A stretch of 64,000 nt of DNA. Source: Paenibacillus borealis (GTDB taxonomy: Bacteria > Bacillota > Bacilli > Paenibacillales > Paenibacillaceae). Each line of letters starts with the position of its first letter. Within the stretch, counting starts at the first letter, position 1. The DNA lies in assembly GCF_000758665.1 (NCBI RefSeq), contig NZ_CP009285.1:1240001-1304000 (forward strand). Direction: 5' to 3'. The notes beneath the pieces were generated by a model. That model was not told where the DNA came from and did no database searches. It saw only the letters and a list, made by a program, of their open reading frames with translations. Position numbers and translations under genes: made by a program. This document shows, piece by piece, positions 62,647-64,000 of this stretch.

Positions 62647-63843
62647 TTATGGGGTGACATAGACGGCCTCTTCATTACGTACCTGTGAAGGGGCGCTCCA
62701 CGGCTCTGATCCTGCAACAGCTTCGCTGGCGGGCTTGCCAAGCAGCTGGAGCACGGTAGCCGCACAATGCTGTGGCTGCTGGCGTTCCGGTGCAGTCCGG
62801 CGTTTACGCTGCAGTTCAAGTCCGGCATATTCATGGAGGAGCATGGAGAACCATTTGTTCACGACTTCGGGGTCCAGCACTTCGGCCAGACCCAGCTCTA
62901 CGAAATACTGGCTGTTCTTCTCTTCCTGCCCCGGGATGGCGCTGTAGAACAGCATCGGGATACCTTTGGCCTGACCTTCTGTACAGGTCATTCCGCCCGG
63001 CTTCGTAATCAGCAGGTCGGAAGCATCCATTAATTTGTTGATCTCGCTGCTGTAGCCGAGAATCTTTACATTGGGATGGTCCAGCAGCGGATTGGCTTTC
63101 ATTTTGGCCACCAGCTTATCATTGCTGCCCATACAGAATATAAGCTGAATCTCATCCATCCGGGCCGTGAGCGAATTCATAATGTCCTTGCCGAACATCA
63201 GCCCCCAGCCGCCGCCCATAATGAGCACGGTAGGAATGTCGGCGAGTCCCAGCTCTTTGCGGAGCTGAGTCTTGCTAAGGCGCTCCCAGAACTTCGGATG
63301 CACCGGAATGCCGGTAACCGTCACCAGCTCAGGAGATACTCCCCGTCCGGTAAGAATCGATTTGACGCGTGAAGTCGATACAAGATAACGGTTGGCTTCG
63401 GCGTTCACCCAGCTGCCGTGCGCATCATAATCTGTAATCAGCGTGTAGAGCGGGACATCCAGCCCCTGCTGCTTCAATCTGGAGATGACGGCAGCCGGAA
63501 TCGGATGAGTGCAGATAATCAGATCGGGTTTAAGCTGCTCAATGACCTGTGAGGCATGTGTATAAAAAATCCGGTGAAGAGCCAGCTTGGTCAACCGGTT
63601 CAGTGATTTATGATATTGGGTCTTATACATCATGCCGACCAGCTTCGGCTGGCTGCTGACTGTTTTGCGGTAAGCGGAAAGAATCCATGGTGCGACCGTA
63701 GGATTAAGGAATTTCCCTAGCTCAATGACCCGGCACTGCACATCCGGACTCAGCAGTCTTATTCCTTCGGCCAGAGCATAGGCTGCCCCTGTATGGCCCG
63801 TGCCGAAGCCTTCCGAAAACAGCAGTACTCTTTTCTTTCGCAT
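62647..63843 (-). CDS. MGDG synthase-like/UgtP-type glycosyltransferase (GT28)
   Basis: 398 residues. N-terminal MGDG_synth domain (about 1-175; LFSEGFGTGHTGAAYALAEG, LIICTHPIPAAVISRL, TLITDYDAHGSWV) and a C-terminal GT28 donor-binding domain (about 190-375; VLIMGGGWGLMFG, LLITKPGGMTCTEGQAKGIP). Related proteins make glycosyldiacylglycerols for membranes and lipoteichoic acid anchors with UDP-sugar. UDP-glucose from GalU could be the donor. Basic C-terminal tail (LQRKRRTAPER). AGCAGGTG upstream of the start. Confidence 0.85.
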   Translation of the reverse strand: MRKKRVLLFSEGFGTGHTGAAYALAEGIRLLSPDVQCRVIELGKFLNPTVAPWILSAYRKTVSSQPKLVGMMYKTQYHKSLNRLTKLALHRIFYTHASQVIEQLKPDLIICTHPIPAAVISRLKQQGLDVPLYTLITDYDAHGSWVNAEANRYLVSTSRVKSILTGRGVSPELVTVTGIPVHPKFWERLSKTQLRKELGLADIPTVLIMGGGWGLMFGKDIMNSLTARMDEIQLIFCMGSNDKLVAKMKANPLLDHPNVKILGYSSEINKLMDASDLLITKPGGMTCTEGQAKGIPMLFYSAIPGQEEKNSQYFVELGLAEVLDPEVVNKWFSMLLHEYAGLELQRKRRTAPERQQPQHCAATVLQLLGKPASEAVAGSEPWSAPSQVRNEEAVYVTP

Positions 63844-64000
63844 AAGTTCACCTGCTACTTTCCATCATGGGTAGAATTACGAGTTCTCTTCATCGGTTCA
63901 TTCGAGACCCCATGTACATGTTCTATTATATTATACTAGGGATTTTGCTTCTTTTCTCACATTATACAAATAAGACGTAAATAGAAAGTTAAAACACTGC

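Overview
The window looks like chromosome from a Paenibacillus-type Firmicute. Supporting signs are strong AGGAGG-type ribosome binding sites, frequent TTG and GTG starts, YesM/YesN-type two-component systems, LplB/YtcP-type sugar importers without their own ATPase, a SleB-type hydrolase and intergenic hairpin repeats. No rRNA, tRNA, CRISPR array, phage or intact insertion sequence was seen. The genus is inferred from gene content and style; no search was run.

0.1-24.7 kb: one large exopolysaccharide locus, all on the + strand. It holds a chain-length protein and BY-kinase pair, GalU, a priming sugar-phosphate transferase, six further glycosyltransferases (two GT2, one WecG/TagA, three GT4), two O-antigen-polymerase-like proteins, a Wzx flippase, UDP-glucose dehydrogenase and ManC. 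Precursors made here are therefore UDP-glucose, UDP-glucuronate and GDP-mannose, which suggests a mannose/glucuronate-containing heteropolymer built by a Wzx/Wzy route. The locus ends with two secreted GH26 (mannanase-type) proteins carrying PA14 domains and a membrane-anchored TIM-barrel glycosidase-like protein. The first GH26 gene sits directly behind a cyclic-di-GMP-I (GEMM) riboswitch, so polymer processing is tied to c-di-GMP. The second has a different structured leader.

24.7-31.2 kb: mixed genes: a K+/Na+-H+ antiporter, Dps behind a PerR-like operator, an AIM24 protein, a coiled-coil membrane protein, an M50B-type membrane protease, an orphan protein and a WYL regulator. 31.5-37.3 kb: a complete five-gene oligopeptide ABC importer. 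37.5-39.0 kb: modA-modB without modC. 39.1-48.4 kb: a YesMN-type two-component system divergent from a CUT1 sugar importer and a heparinase II/III-family lyase, probably one polysaccharide-utilisation unit. 49.2-53.1 kb: a PocR-domain AraC regulator followed by gldA-dhaK-dhaL with a cre-like site. 53.2-63.8 kb: an HTH/periplasmic-binding-domain regulator, a polysaccharide deacetylase, a dGTPase, an MCP, a D-2-hydroxyacid dehydrogenase, ThpR, a SleB-type hydrolase and an MGDG-synthase-like glycosyltransferase.

The least explained material is non-coding: (1) a ~105-144 bp structured element in three copies whose stems covary between copies; (2) two arrays, 33 kb apart, of an exact 51-bp tandem repeat, each unit carrying a stem-loop; (3) a hairpin-rich 0.6 kb inside the polysaccharide locus; (4) a 0.5-kb cluster of degenerate ~24-bp palindromes at ~50-nt spacing; (5) a structured 0.3-kb block downstream of the heparinase gene.
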